A stretch of DNA of 64,000 nucleotides, taken from contig NZ_LJGT01000036.1 of assembly GCF_001751365.1 (NCBI RefSeq), forward strand, positions 481,827 through 545,826. Direction: 5' to 3'. Position 1 is the first letter of the stretch. The number at the start of each line of letters is the position of its first letter. Origin of the DNA: Streptomyces abyssalis. Its GTDB lineage: Bacteria; Actinomycetota; Actinomycetes; Streptomycetales; Streptomycetaceae. The position numbers and the translations under genes are program-made. Of the stretch, positions 1 to 7,957 are shown piece after piece. The notes under the pieces were generated by a model. That model was not told the origin of the DNA and searched no databases. It saw only the letters and a program-made list of their open reading frames with translations.

Positions 1-1
1 C

Positions 2-406
2 GCCGACGACGGCGACTCCGACGACCGGCGCTGGCGGCTCCTTCTCCTGGAGGACTGCGACGAGTTGATCCGCGGCGAGGCGAAGCATGCCGCGGGCCAG
101 GCGCTCTCCCGGCTGCTCAATCTGACGGACGGTCTGCTCGGCCAGGGCCGCAACGTGCTGGTGGGTGTCACCACGAACGAGGACCTGGAGCGGCTGCACC
201 CCGCGGTTGTACGGCCGGGCAGATGCCTGGCCCGTATCGAGGTCGGCGCGCTCAGCCGCTCCGAGGCGGTGGGCTGGCTCGGTTCGGAGGAGGGCGTGGG
301 CCGCGGAGGCGCAACCCTGGCCGAGCTGTTCGCGCTCCGCAAGGGCACCTCACCGGCCGCGGTTCCCGCGCAGAACGACCGCGAGGGCTCCGGCCTCTAC
401 CTCTGA
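2..406 (+). CDS. AAA family ATPase, C-terminal part (gene starts before the window)
   Basis: The reading frame is open from the first bases and ends in TGA, so only the last 134 residues are present. It begins around a Walker B-like segment (LLLLEDCDE), followed by a helix with LSRLLNLTDGLLGQG, a sensor-1-like strand ending in TTNE, and an arginine-rich HPAVVRPGRC segment like the arginine-finger region of classical AAA ATPases. ATP hydrolysis is therefore likely. The substrate cannot be inferred from this fragment. Related Streptomyces proteins carry an N-terminal domain of unknown function, which lies outside the window. Confidence 0.8.
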   Translation, partial: ADDGDSDDRRWRLLLLEDCDELIRGEAKHAAGQALSRLLNLTDGLLGQGRNVLVGVTTNEDLERLHPAVVRPGRCLARIEVGALSRSEAVGWLGSEEGVGRGGATLAELFALRKGTSPAAVPAQNDREGSGLYL

Positions 407-525
407 GGCGGGGTGCGCGCGCCCCGGCGTGAGTGTGACGGCACATCAAGTGCGGCGGCACCACGCCGGTGCCCGCACCTGATAAAGGGTCGAACGATGC
501 GGCTCTGCGCTGCCAGAATCACGCC

Positions 526-1092
526 ATGGTCGATAACGTCGCTGAACTCGCTGAGCGCACCGCACGCGGTGAGCGCTTCAAGTACCTCTACTTCTGGGGC
601 CATCGGCCACGGCGGGACGGCGGCATCGGCAAGGGCTGCCTGAGCCAGTGGTGGCATGCGCCCTTCGAGGCGGAAGGCGTCGAGTACGCCACGGCCGAAC
701 ACTGGATGATGGCCCGCAAGGCCCGTCTGTTCGGGGACGAGGATGCGGAGCGGCGCGCGGTCGCCGCCCGTGGCCCCAAGCAGGCGAAGGCCGCGGGCCG
801 CTCGGTGCGCGGCTTCGACCAGGCCGTGTGGGAGCGCGAACGCTTCGCCATCGTGGTCGAGGGCAGCCTGCGGAAGTTCGAGCACCACGGCGAGCTGCGC
901 GAGTTCCTGCTCGGCACCAACAGCCGCGTGCTGGTGGAGGCGAGCCCGCTGGACCGGGTGTGGGGAGTCGGCCTCGCCGCGGACGACGAGCGGGTGCGTC
1001 ACCCCTCCCAGTGGCGCGGGCAGAACCTGCTGGGGTTCGCGCTGATGGAGGCCCGCACGAGGCTGCTCACGCGGACGGGCACACCGACGTAG
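526..1092 (+). CDS. NADAR domain protein (YbiA-like N-glycosidase / ADP-ribosyl-guanine hydrolase family)
   Basis: This is a 188-residue single-domain protein. It has the family hallmarks: an N-terminal FKYLYFWGH strand, the CLSQWW segment, a YATAEHWMMARKA helix, a GRSVRGFD turn, and a C-terminal WRGQNLLGFALMEAR helix. NADAR proteins cleave N-glycosidic bonds. Members have been linked to riboflavin-pathway intermediates (YbiA) and to removal of ADP-ribose from guanine. The ATG at 526 begins the conserved fold; an upstream GTG-type start would add only about 19 low-complexity residues. No DarT-like or other ADP-ribosyltransferase lies beside it, so it looks like a stand-alone enzyme. The physiological substrate is not evident. 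Confidence 0.85.
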   Translation: MVDNVAELAERTARGERFKYLYFWGHRPRRDGGIGKGCLSQWWHAPFEAEGVEYATAEHWMMARKARLFGDEDAERRAVAARGPKQAKAAGRSVRGFDQAVWERERFAIVVEGSLRKFEHHGELREFLLGTNSRVLVEASPLDRVWGVGLAADDERVRHPSQWRGQNLLGFALMEARTRLLTRTGTPT

Positions 1093-1174
1093 CGGGGAGC
1101 CGGGCGGGACCGGCCGCCTCCCCGCATCCCGCACGCCCGTCAGCCCTCGACGCCCGTCATCCCCGCGTCGCCCG

Positions 1175-1546
1175 TCATCCGTACACCGCGCGCAGCGCGT
1201 CCTCGACCGCGGCACGCGCCGCTTCGCGGTCCAGGCCCAGCCTCTTCGCCCGGTGCGCGTAGGACTGCGCCGCCTCGGACGCCTCTCTGGCCGCGGCGTC
1301 GCCCGCCGCCGCCACGAAGGTGCCGTGCCGCCCCCTGGTCTCGATGACTCCGTCCGACTCCAGCGCCCGGTAGGCCTTGGCGACGGTGTTCGCCGCGAGC
1401 CCCAGCTCGCCCGCCAGCCCGCGCACCGTCGGCAGCTTGTAGCCGGTGGGCAGATCCCCGCCGCGCGCGCGGGCGGCGATCTGGGCGCGGAGCTGCTCGT
1501 ACGGGGCTTCCGGCGCGGCAGCGTCGATGGTGATCTGCAACGGCAC
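1175..1546 (-). CDS. GntR family transcriptional regulator, short YtrA-like type
   Basis: The protein has 123 residues. The N-terminal winged helix-turn-helix spans about residues 15-75, with the GntR signatures YEQLRAQI, LPTVRGLAGELGLAANTVAKAYRALESDG and RGRHGTFV. The C-terminal part is only about 45 helical residues, too short for a FadR, HutC or MocR effector domain, which fits the YtrA subfamily. The GTG start has GGAG five bases upstream. YtrA members usually sit with ABC transporter genes, but here the neighbours are a NADAR protein and a divergent acetyltransferase, so the target is unclear. Its own divergent promoter region is a plausible site. Confidence 0.85.
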   Translation of the reverse strand: MPLQITIDAAAPEAPYEQLRAQIAARARGGDLPTGYKLPTVRGLAGELGLAANTVAKAYRALESDGVIETRGRHGTFVAAAGDAAAREASEAAQSYAHRAKRLGLDREAARAAVEDALRAVYG

Positions 1547-1683
1547 GTGTTCTCCGGTCTGTTCGCGGTTTCTCTTGTGAAGTCGGGGACGCGCGCGCGG
1601 ATACGCGTGTGCGGTGCCGATTCTCCCTCAGGGCAGGAAAAATCAGAGGCGGCGCCACAGAACGCCGCGTAGCGTGCCGGGTC

Positions 1684-2613
1684 ATGACGCCGAAGGTCAC
1701 TGTCGAAGCCTTCCACCCGCGTGACGCCGGAGCAGTGGCCGAGGTGAGGCGCGCGGCCGTTCCGTATCTGGTGTGCACGGCCGAATCGGTGGCCTGGGAG
1801 GCCGAGTCCGGGCCCGTCTCGGGGCGTACCCGCTGGCTGGTCGCGAGGGATTCCGGCGGCCGTGTCGTGGGCTGCGCGGACACGGGTCTGCTCATCAGCA
1901 GCTCCGAGCCGGGGCACGGCTATCTGCACACGGCTGTGCGCCCGGACGCCAGAGGGCTGGGCGCGGGTGCCGCGCTGGCGGCCGAGGGGGAGGCATATCT
2001 GTCCGGGCTGGGAGCGGACCGCGCCTGGACGTGGGTCCCGGACGACGGCAACTCCCCCGGTTTCGCCGAACACAGGGGCTACGTACGCGGCCGGCGCGCC
2101 TGCTTCCTGGGGCTGGACCTCGCACGGGCCCCTCTTCCCGCTCTGCCCGAGCCGCTGCCCGAGGGCGTCGAGCTCCGCACGGCGTGGGATTTCGCCGGCG
2201 ACCGGCGTCCGCTGTACGAGGCCGACTTGGAGTGCACCGCGGACGAACCCGGCGACGTACGGCACGGGTTCGTGCCGTACGAGGACTGGCTGCGGCTGAA
2301 CTGGGACCGCCCGGACATCGACCACCGCCTCACCTCGGTCGTGCTGGTCGGCGGTGAGGTGGCCTCGTACTCCGTGGCTCAGACGGACGGGCGCGAGCGC
2401 TACTGGTCGGGAATGACCGGCACCCGGCGCGCCTACCGCGGCCGCGGCCTCGCCCGGCTGGCGAAGCTCGACTCGCTGCGCCGTTCCCGCTCCGAGGGCC
2501 GCACACGGGCCTTCACCGGCAACGACGCGACGAACGCGCCGATGCTGGCTCTCAACCGGAGCCTCGGCTATGTGCACGCGGCAACCGAGTGGCGCTATTC
2601 CAAGGCGCTGTGA
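1684..2613 (+). CDS. Double-domain GNAT family N-acetyltransferase
   Basis: The 309-residue protein contains two GNAT repeats. The first has the acetyl-CoA pyrophosphate-binding motif RGLGAG near residue 90. The second has YRGRGLA near residue 252, followed by the typical Asn-rich C-terminal segment NAPMLALNRSLGY. Such tandem GNATs transfer an acetyl group from acetyl-CoA to small amines or antibiotics. The acceptor cannot be read from sequence. The ATG at 1684 follows about 140 bases of spacer shared with the divergent GntR gene, so joint control is possible. Confidence 0.85.
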   Translation: MTPKVTVEAFHPRDAGAVAEVRRAAVPYLVCTAESVAWEAESGPVSGRTRWLVARDSGGRVVGCADTGLLISSSEPGHGYLHTAVRPDARGLGAGAALAAEGEAYLSGLGADRAWTWVPDDGNSPGFAEHRGYVRGRRACFLGLDLARAPLPALPEPLPEGVELRTAWDFAGDRRPLYEADLECTADEPGDVRHGFVPYEDWLRLNWDRPDIDHRLTSVVLVGGEVASYSVAQTDGRERYWSGMTGTRRAYRGRGLARLAKLDSLRRSRSEGRTRAFTGNDATNAPMLALNRSLGYVHAATEWRYSKAL

Positions 2614-2668
2614 GCGGACGCCGGACCGGAGTCCCCACGTCTCGGCTCAACAGCACCGGCGCCCCGGC

Positions 2669-3865
2669 TCAGAGCGCCGAACGGTTGCCCGTGTCGACGG
2701 GCCGGCTGGTGGCGGCACCCTCGCGTGCGTGCCGCTGCACCTGCTCCGCGGTGAGCGCGTAGCCGGTGTCCGAGTCGCTCGTGGAGCGGGCGAAGATCAC
2801 TCCGAGGACCTTCCCGTCCTTCGTCAGCAGCGGTCCGCCGGAGTTGCCGGGGCGGACGGTGGAGCGGATGGCGTAGATGTCCCGGGTGCTGAGTTCCTGG
2901 CCGTAGATGTCCTGTCCGCGCGCCTCGACGCGCTGGGCGACCGCCGCGGCACGAAGATCGAGGCTGCCGTTCTCCGGATAGCCGGCCACGACGCCGGGCG
3001 CTCCGCGGGACGCGTTGCCCGCGAAGTCCAGGGCGGGTGCCTCCAGACCGGGCACGGCGAGCACGGCGACGTCGGTCTTGGGGTCGAAGTGCACGACCTT
3101 CGCCTCGTAGCGGGGGCCGACGCCGCCGACGCGTACGGTCGGGTCGTCCACGCCGGCGACCACGTGCGCGTTGGTCATCACACGCTGATTCGTGTAGACG
3201 AACCCGCTGCCTTCCTGGCCTCGGGCGCTTCCGTCGACGTCCGCCACGCCCTCGACCTTGACCGAGCTGCGCTTGGCGGCCTCGGTGGCGGCCGGGGTGA
3301 CCGAGTCGCCGGACGGCTTCGCGACGGAGGTGCCGGGTTCGTGCTCGAAGGGGTTGAAGACCGGCGGGAAGCCCGCTGTCGTGAGCGCTCCCGTGGCGTC
3401 GGCGAACCAGGTGGCGGCCTGGTCGGGCATGCGGTCCTGGACGGTGCCGAGCACCTGGGAGCCGCGGATCGTCTCGTTCAGAGTGGGTGAGGGCGACACG
3501 GACAGGGCGCTCGCCGCGACCCAGCCGACCACCAGCACCGCGATCGCGTTGACGGCCACTCCGCCCGCGCCGTCCGCCCAGCGCACAGGGGTCCAGCTCA
3601 GCGCGTCACGCAGCCGCCACCCCAGCGGGGCGGCCACGGCCTGGCCCAGCGCCGCCGGTACGAGCACGGTGAGAAGCGCCACAATGGTGGCCTCCGTGGT
3701 GCCGGGATGCACCTTGTCCAGCACGAACGGCAGCGCCCACACGCCGACCACCGCGCCGCCGACGAAGCCGGCCAGGGAGACGAACCCCGCGACGAGACCT
3801 CGCTGATAGCCGGAAACGGAGAAGACCAGCACTGCGAGCAGCAACAGCACATCCAGCAGGTTCAC
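2669..3865 (-). CDS. MarP-type membrane-anchored serine protease
   Basis: This 398-residue protein has an N-terminal CvpA-like domain with four hydrophobic helices (residues 1-120) and a C-terminal trypsin-like protease domain. The catalytic triad is visible as His234 (TNAHVV), Asp265 (KTDVAVL) and Ser342 (RPGNSGGPL). The layout matches MarP of Mycobacterium, a periplasmic protease needed for acid resistance, and homologues are widespread in actinobacteria. The GTG start is supported by AAGGGG six bases upstream. It stands alone, with about 400 bases to the next gene. Confidence 0.92.
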   Translation of the reverse strand: MNLLDVLLLLAVLVFSVSGYQRGLVAGFVSLAGFVGGAVVGVWALPFVLDKVHPGTTEATIVALLTVLVPAALGQAVAAPLGWRLRDALSWTPVRWADGAGGVAVNAIAVLVVGWVAASALSVSPSPTLNETIRGSQVLGTVQDRMPDQAATWFADATGALTTAGFPPVFNPFEHEPGTSVAKPSGDSVTPAATEAAKRSSVKVEGVADVDGSARGQEGSGFVYTNQRVMTNAHVVAGVDDPTVRVGGVGPRYEAKVVHFDPKTDVAVLAVPGLEAPALDFAGNASRGAPGVVAGYPENGSLDLRAAAVAQRVEARGQDIYGQELSTRDIYAIRSTVRPGNSGGPLLTKDGKVLGVIFARSTSDSDTGYALTAEQVQRHAREGAATSRPVDTGNRSAL

Positions 3866-4282
3866 CGCACACCCCTTCTCGCCCCACTCGGGTTACTCAT
3901 CGTGCTCACGTTGCGGCCCTGTCCTCCGATTGTGCCTCGGCCGTCCTCCGCATCTGCCCCTGGTCGCAGAACACACGCGAAACCGAGCAGGGTTGGTTCC
4001 GTATCACGTACGCGGCACGCACGGTATGCAGCTGTATGCACCCATTTGCACGGGCGTGCGCAGGCGTGCCGGTGCCGCAGACGTCGTGGCGTGCTCTTGA
4101 ACCAGGGGAGCCACTACGGCCGGGCGCAGGCTCGTGCCGCTGCGCGACGAGGGGTGTGTCGTCCTCGCGCAGCGGCGGGCACCTGTCACCGCCGGCACGA
4201 TGCGTGCCGGAACGCACCGGCGAGCGGTGAAGTCCCGGCTGCCGGACGGCGGTTCAGTCCGTGCAGCCGGGAGTCGGGACGG
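3866..4282. other. Intergenic stretch without a recognisable gene
   Basis: I see no credible gene here; the short reading frames lack family features and ribosome sites. The stretch holds a cluster of TGCA-type words around 4027-4056, a 12-bp inverted repeat (GCCGCTGCGCGA at 4136-4147 with its complement at 4165-4176), and the terminator described separately. The upstream part must carry the promoter of the protease gene. Confidence 0.6.
4233..4272 (-). terminator. Rho-independent-like hairpin after the AMIN-like gene
   Basis: A 15-bp stem pairs 4233-4247 with 4257-4272, with one bulged T at 4262 and a 9-base loop. It begins 11 bases after the stop codon at 4283 (reading leftwards). There is no clear U tract, as is usual in this kind of genome. 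Confidence 0.7.
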
Positions 4283-4888
4283 TCAGCGCGGAGCCGCCCA
4301 GGTGTGAGCGACGTCGATGACGATGCGGTCGCTCAGTTCGAGGACGCGGAAGGGCAGCCGGGCCCTGACCCCGAGGCCGAGCTGGGTCGTTCCCTCGTAA
4401 CTGGCGCCGAAGCGGGCGTCGCGGAAGGTCTTGTAACCCTTGAGGTTCACACCCGGCAGCGACTTGCCGCCCCGGCCCGGATACGTCGCCTCGTAGGTCT
4501 CCGGGTCGTAACTGGGCGCCGACGCGACGATCTCCAGGATCGCGCCTCCGTTGATCTTGATGTGGTTGCCGGAGCCGTCCTGGTAGAACTTGTCGACGTA
4601 CCGGACCTGGTAGGAAGCGGGATTCGCGGGCATGCCGGGACGGATGTCGAGAACCATGCGGTCGTAGCAGTCGTGCCGCCCGGTCCGTACATCGGTGAGC
4701 GAGCGGTCACCCGTGCCCGTGCCGGTCTTCGGCAGGCTTCCCCAGGTGACGCCGCAACTCGCGGCGGCAGCCGAGGTCTGCGAAGCAGCCGCGGTGGTTC
4801 CGGGCCCGGCGGCGGTGGCCACCGACATGGTGGTCAGGAGCCCCGCACTGGTGAGCACTGCGATGACGAGCAGCCTGGTGTGTCGCAT
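4283..4888 (-). CDS. Secreted AMIN-like domain protein
   Basis: This 201-residue protein has a Sec signal peptide (about residues 1-27, ending in ATAA) and a low-complexity Ala/Thr/Ser linker. A beta-rich domain follows with the segments HDCYDRMVLDI, YQVRYVD and the C-terminal RVLELSDRIVIDVAHTW, which resemble the AMIN-like domain of actinobacterial secreted proteins. Two cysteines (GVTWGS and HDCYD regions) may form a disulfide. AMIN domains bind cell-wall or polysaccharide material, but no enzymatic residues are evident. The start was chosen at the ATG preceded by AAGGGGG, which gives a clean signal peptide; a longer frame upstream has none. Confidence 0.75.
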   Translation of the reverse strand: MRHTRLLVIAVLTSAGLLTTMSVATAAGPGTTAAASQTSAAAASCGVTWGSLPKTGTGTGDRSLTDVRTGRHDCYDRMVLDIRPGMPANPASYQVRYVDKFYQDGSGNHIKINGGAILEIVASAPSYDPETYEATYPGRGGKSLPGVNLKGYKTFRDARFGASYEGTTQLGLGVRARLPFRVLELSDRIVIDVAHTWAAPR

Positions 4889-5215
4889 TGGAGGCCCCCT
4901 TGTGGCGCAATTGCTGTGGCAAGAGGCTAGACACATGAAACCGTGCTGGAGTTGTACAGACACGTACACAACAGAATCGAAGCGGTAAAACGGACGCACG
5001 GCACACATCGATGCGCCCCGGGGTACGCGCCTGAGCCCCCGCTTACCACGGCCTTAACGCCACCATAAAGATGGGCAGTTGGGGCCTTCGGACGTCGAAC
5101 GGGCAGTTGAGCGCGGCTAGCGTGCTGCACACCGCATCGGCCCGGCCCGCCTGGCACCACCGGGGCGCGCGGGGCAGGCGGCACCCGTACGCCCCCCACT
5201 TCCAGGAGCCCCAAG
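4889..5215. promoter_or_regulatory. Divergent promoter region between AMIN-like and LPMO genes
   Basis: No gene is present. The stretch is clearly poorer in GC near 4925-4990 and must hold both divergent promoters. Around 4953-4975 there is an imperfect inverted repeat (GTTGTAC with GTACACAAC). Short A-rich words occur at 4983-4990 and 5062-5070. I cannot assign -35/-10 boxes with confidence. Confidence 0.45.
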
Positions 5216-6220
5216 ATGTCCGCTCGTCGCACGGTCGCACGCATATCAGCTCTCGGAGCCGTGCCCATCGCGCTCTCCATGGCCCTCGCGGTTCCGGCCG
5301 TCGCACACGGTTCGATGACCGACCCCGTCAGCCGTGTCTCCGCCTGCTTCGCGGAGGGACCGGAGAACCCGAAGTCCGCGGCCTGCAAGGCGGCCGTGAA
5401 GGCAGGCGGGACCCAGGCCCTCTACGACTGGAACGAGGTCAACATCCCGGACGCGGCGGGCAAGCACGAGCAGATCATCCCGGACGGAAAGCTGTGCAGC
5501 GCGGGGCGCGCCAAGTACAAGGGCCTCGACCTGCCGCGCAAGGACTGGCCGTCGTCGAAGATGACCGCGGGCGAGCACTCCTTCTCGTACAAGGCGACGG
5601 CCCCGCACAAGGGCAGCTTCGAGCTGTACATCACGAAGACCGGCTACGACCCGTCGGAACCGCTGAAGTGGTCGGACCTGGAGTCCAAGCCGTTCGCCAA
5701 GGTCAAGGACCCCAAGCTGGAGGGCGGCGAGTACAAGTTCAAGGGTGAGGTGCCCAAGAGGAGCGGCCGCCACCTGATCTACAGCATCTGGCAGCGCTCC
5801 GACAGCCCCGAGGCCTTCTACACCTGCTCCGACGTCACCTTCGGCGGCGGCAAGACCGCCGCCTCCGGGAGCGGGTCGCAGTCCTCGCCGCAGGCAGGCC
5901 CGGAAGCGCCGAGCGACTCGCAGATCGCCGCCGGCGCCCCGAAGTCGACCGTGGAACACGACGGACGCGGCAACCCGTCGGCCGGGGAGCACGGCGCCCA
6001 CGGTTCGCACGCCGGCACCAAGAGCGCCGAGGGCGGGCACTCATCGCACAACGCCCCCGAGGTGAAGAGCTCCGGACAGGGCGACCGCCTCGCCCGGACC
6101 GGCGGCGACGACACGACGACGAACATCGCCCTCGCCGGAGCAGGCGTCCTCGTCGTCGGCGCGGCACTGGTCTGCGTCGGTGCCCGCCGCCGTGACCTCG
6201 GCCGTCGCAGCAGCAGCTGA
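5216..6220 (+). CDS. AA10 lytic polysaccharide monooxygenase with a sortase-type C-terminal anchor
   Basis: This 334-residue protein has a 30-residue signal peptide ending AVA, so the mature protein starts at His31, the N-terminal copper ligand required in LPMOs. The second histidine-brace residue is probably His131 in TAPHKGS. The catalytic domain runs to about residue 210 and ends AFYTCSDVTF. A Ser/Gly/Pro-rich linker of about 80 residues follows, then LARTG, a hydrophobic helix and a final RRRDLGRR tail. That is the layout of a wall-anchored sortase substrate, and LAxTG suits class E sortases. AA10 enzymes oxidatively cleave chitin or cellulose; which one is not decidable here. No carbohydrate-binding module is present. 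Confidence 0.9.
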   Translation: MSARRTVARISALGAVPIALSMALAVPAVAHGSMTDPVSRVSACFAEGPENPKSAACKAAVKAGGTQALYDWNEVNIPDAAGKHEQIIPDGKLCSAGRAKYKGLDLPRKDWPSSKMTAGEHSFSYKATAPHKGSFELYITKTGYDPSEPLKWSDLESKPFAKVKDPKLEGGEYKFKGEVPKRSGRHLIYSIWQRSDSPEAFYTCSDVTFGGGKTAASGSGSQSSPQAGPEAPSDSQIAAGAPKSTVEHDGRGNPSAGEHGAHGSHAGTKSAEGGHSSHNAPEVKSSGQGDRLARTGGDDTTTNIALAGAGVLVVGAALVCVGARRRDLGRRSSS

Positions 6221-6293
6221 CGATGCACATGGGATGCTGCTACGAGCAGGACCGGGACGAGACCTGCGTGGCCTGCGGGGAAGGTGAGGCAGG

Positions 6294-6590
6294 GTGGAGC
6301 ATGCGGAGCCGCCGGCGGCGACGCGGGAAGTCACTTCGGAGGCCGAGCTGCGAGAGCTGCTCGGCGACCGCGCCCCGCGCGCGCCGCGGAAGGTCCGGAG
6401 CACGCTGCACCCGCTGGACAGGGAGTGGCCTGCACACTCGCCGCTGTCTCTGATCGCCGCATCGGTGGGAGCCGGAGGCGCTCCCGGGGCGGGCGAGTCC
6501 GTCCAAGGCGCTGGAACGCCTGGACGCCCCGCCGGAGTTGCCGGAGAGCGCTACGGGCCCGCGTACGCGGAGAAGCGCTGCCAGTGGTGA
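6294..6590 (+). pseudogene. Decayed remnant of a PPOX (pyridoxamine 5'-phosphate oxidase-like) gene
   Basis: The first 55 codons read like the start of an MSMEG_1061-type PPOX protein, with PRKVRSTLHPLDREW and AHSPLSLIAAS. The expected SPKGDPAGF flavin-site region and the whole central barrel are missing. The frame then runs into Gly/Ala/Pro-rich sequence. Near the end, ERYGPAYAEKRCQW resembles the family's C-terminal tail, and the preceding piece (KALERLDAPPEL) appears in another frame. An internal deletion plus compensating frameshifts would explain this. Intact relatives are roughly 200 residues; 98 are left here. It could instead be an unrelated short gene. Confidence 0.55.
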
Positions 6591-6604
6591 TGTGACACGC
6601 ACCG

Positions 6605-6640
6605 GGGCCGTGCCGCCGTCCTCGAACGGCGGCACGGCCC
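6605..6640. terminator. Bidirectional hairpin terminator
   Basis: A perfect 15-bp GC stem (GGGCCGTGCCGCCGT at 6605-6619 with 6626-6640) encloses the 6-base loop CCTCGA. It sits between the decayed PPOX gene and the convergent lipase gene, so it can serve both directions. Confidence 0.75.
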
Positions 6641-6675
6641 AGTGTTCGTGTGCCTGTTCGCGTCCTGCTCTGCCG

Positions 6676-7686
6676 CTATGAACTGCAGGTCGTCGGCTCG
6701 GCGTTGGCGGGGTCGAGGGCGTTGGCCGTCTCGTGGAACGCCAGCTTGTCGAAGAGGCCGATCGCCAGGTGTTCGGAGATGTCGGCAGGGCACAGATCCT
6801 GGAGCACGACGTTGTTGACGTCGGGCCCCTCGAGGAACTGCGACTTGTAGGGCGTCACGATCTCGTCGTACTTCGTCGCGATGACCGTGTACTTCACGCC
6901 GGGCAGGGTGTCGCCGCCCTCGTTGAGGCGGGCCATGAACTCCGAGCCCCGCTTCTGCTGCATCAGCGACGGCGCGAGCCCGTCGATGACGTCACCGAGC
7001 GGCGGCAGCAGGTCGACGAGCTTGGTGAGCCCGCTCAGCGTGGTGCCGTGGTTGCTCGGCGCGATGCCGACAAGTGCGTTCACCTTGTCGGCGCCGCCGA
7101 GGAACTTCATGTAGTAGCGGGGCATCATGCCGCCCTGCGAATGACCGACGATGTCGACCTTGTTGGTGTCGCTCGCCTCCAGGACCTTGTCGACGAAGGT
7201 GCCGAGCTGGGCGGCGGAGTCCTCCATGGGGCCGAGACCATAGAGCAGCGGAACGCCGTTGTACTGGCCGTAGTCGAGGGAGAAGACGCAGTAGCCGCGC
7301 TTCTTCAAGTAGGGCGCCAGACCGAGCCAGTTGGACACCGCGTTGCCGCCCGTTCCGTGCACGAGCACGACGGGGCGCGGGTGTTCCTTGGAGGGCTTGC
7401 AGTCGTAGTCGTTCCAGCCGCCCTCCGACGACGAGGCCGGAGCCGCCGGCTTGCGGGCCGATTTGTCGGCCAGCAGGGCCTGTCCGGCGGCTCTTTCCTC
7501 GGACGACGGGTCCGAAGTGCCCTTCGAGTCCGGCGAGTCCGCCGTGGAGGAACCGGACGCTGAAGATCCGGGCTCGGAGGTCTCGGACGCCGAGGCGCCC
7601 GACGCCGTGAGTGGGAGCGCCGTCATGACGATCGCGGCCGCGGCGGCGATGGCGGGGGTGGCGGGGTGCTTCCAGGACAGTTTCAC
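6676..7686 (-). CDS. Secreted triacylglycerol lipase / esterase (alpha/beta hydrolase)
   Basis: This 336-residue protein has a signal peptide (basic KLSWKH, then an Ala-rich hydrophobic run ending about residue 32). A Ser/Gly/Glu-rich linker follows, and then a lipase domain. The oxyanion-hole strand is RPVVLVHGTGGNAVSNW and the nucleophile elbow is GHSQGG. Asp and His of the triad should lie in the C-terminal third (ATKYDEIVTPY and the ISEHLAIG segment). It presumably hydrolyses lipid esters outside the cell. The GTG start has GAGGAG eight bases upstream; an earlier in-frame start would give a Pro/His-rich, unexportable N-terminus. Confidence 0.9.
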   Translation of the reverse strand: MKLSWKHPATPAIAAAAAIVMTALPLTASGASASETSEPGSSASGSSTADSPDSKGTSDPSSEERAAGQALLADKSARKPAAPASSSEGGWNDYDCKPSKEHPRPVVLVHGTGGNAVSNWLGLAPYLKKRGYCVFSLDYGQYNGVPLLYGLGPMEDSAAQLGTFVDKVLEASDTNKVDIVGHSQGGMMPRYYMKFLGGADKVNALVGIAPSNHGTTLSGLTKLVDLLPPLGDVIDGLAPSLMQQKRGSEFMARLNEGGDTLPGVKYTVIATKYDEIVTPYKSQFLEGPDVNNVVLQDLCPADISEHLAIGLFDKLAFHETANALDPANAEPTTCSS

Positions 7687-7840
7687 TGCCGTCTCCTCGT
7701 GGGGGTGAGGGGGACGTTGATTCCTGTGGCGCCTCGTGGGGTCTGCGTGACAGGTGTTGTGTGGGGGGTGATGTGGGGGTGTGGGGGGTGGTGCACAAGT
7801 GACGGTGAAGGTGAGGCAGGCCACATTGACGAAGCCACGT
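7687..7840. other. Strongly G/T-skewed leader of the lipase gene
   Basis: The plus strand is almost only G and T from about 7700 to 7795, with runs of five to six G at 7701-7713, 7763-7768, 7775-7779 and 7783-7788. The lipase transcript would therefore begin with an unstructured C/A-rich leader, and the complementary strand could form a G-quadruplex. No reading frame is apparent. Confidence 0.5.
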
Positions 7841-7844
7841 CAAT
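7825..7844. promoter_or_regulatory. Perfect inverted repeat upstream of the lipase gene (putative operator)
   Basis: ATTGACG at 7825-7831 is repeated inverted as CGTCAAT at 7838-7844 with a 6-base spacer. TTGACG also resembles a -35 box on either strand. It lies between the divergent lipase and SpoU methyltransferase genes, about 140 bases from the lipase start. Confidence 0.5.
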
Positions 7845-7957
7845 TAACGCAGCGGTAACTTTGGAGTGCCATAAGCGGGACTGTGAAGATTCGGTGACCG
7901 TCCCGGCGCCGTGTAGGCTGCCGCGGCGGCACGAAGTCACGAGCGGGAGGAAGTCCG

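Noticed and set aside
397..2577. Minus-strand frame covering NADAR and GNAT genes
   Set aside because: The plus-strand products have clear family motifs, and this frame shows none.
3906..4217. Minus-strand frame of 103 codons between protease and AMIN-like genes
   Set aside because: No ribosome site or family features; it overlaps a hairpin and TGCA cluster that look regulatory.
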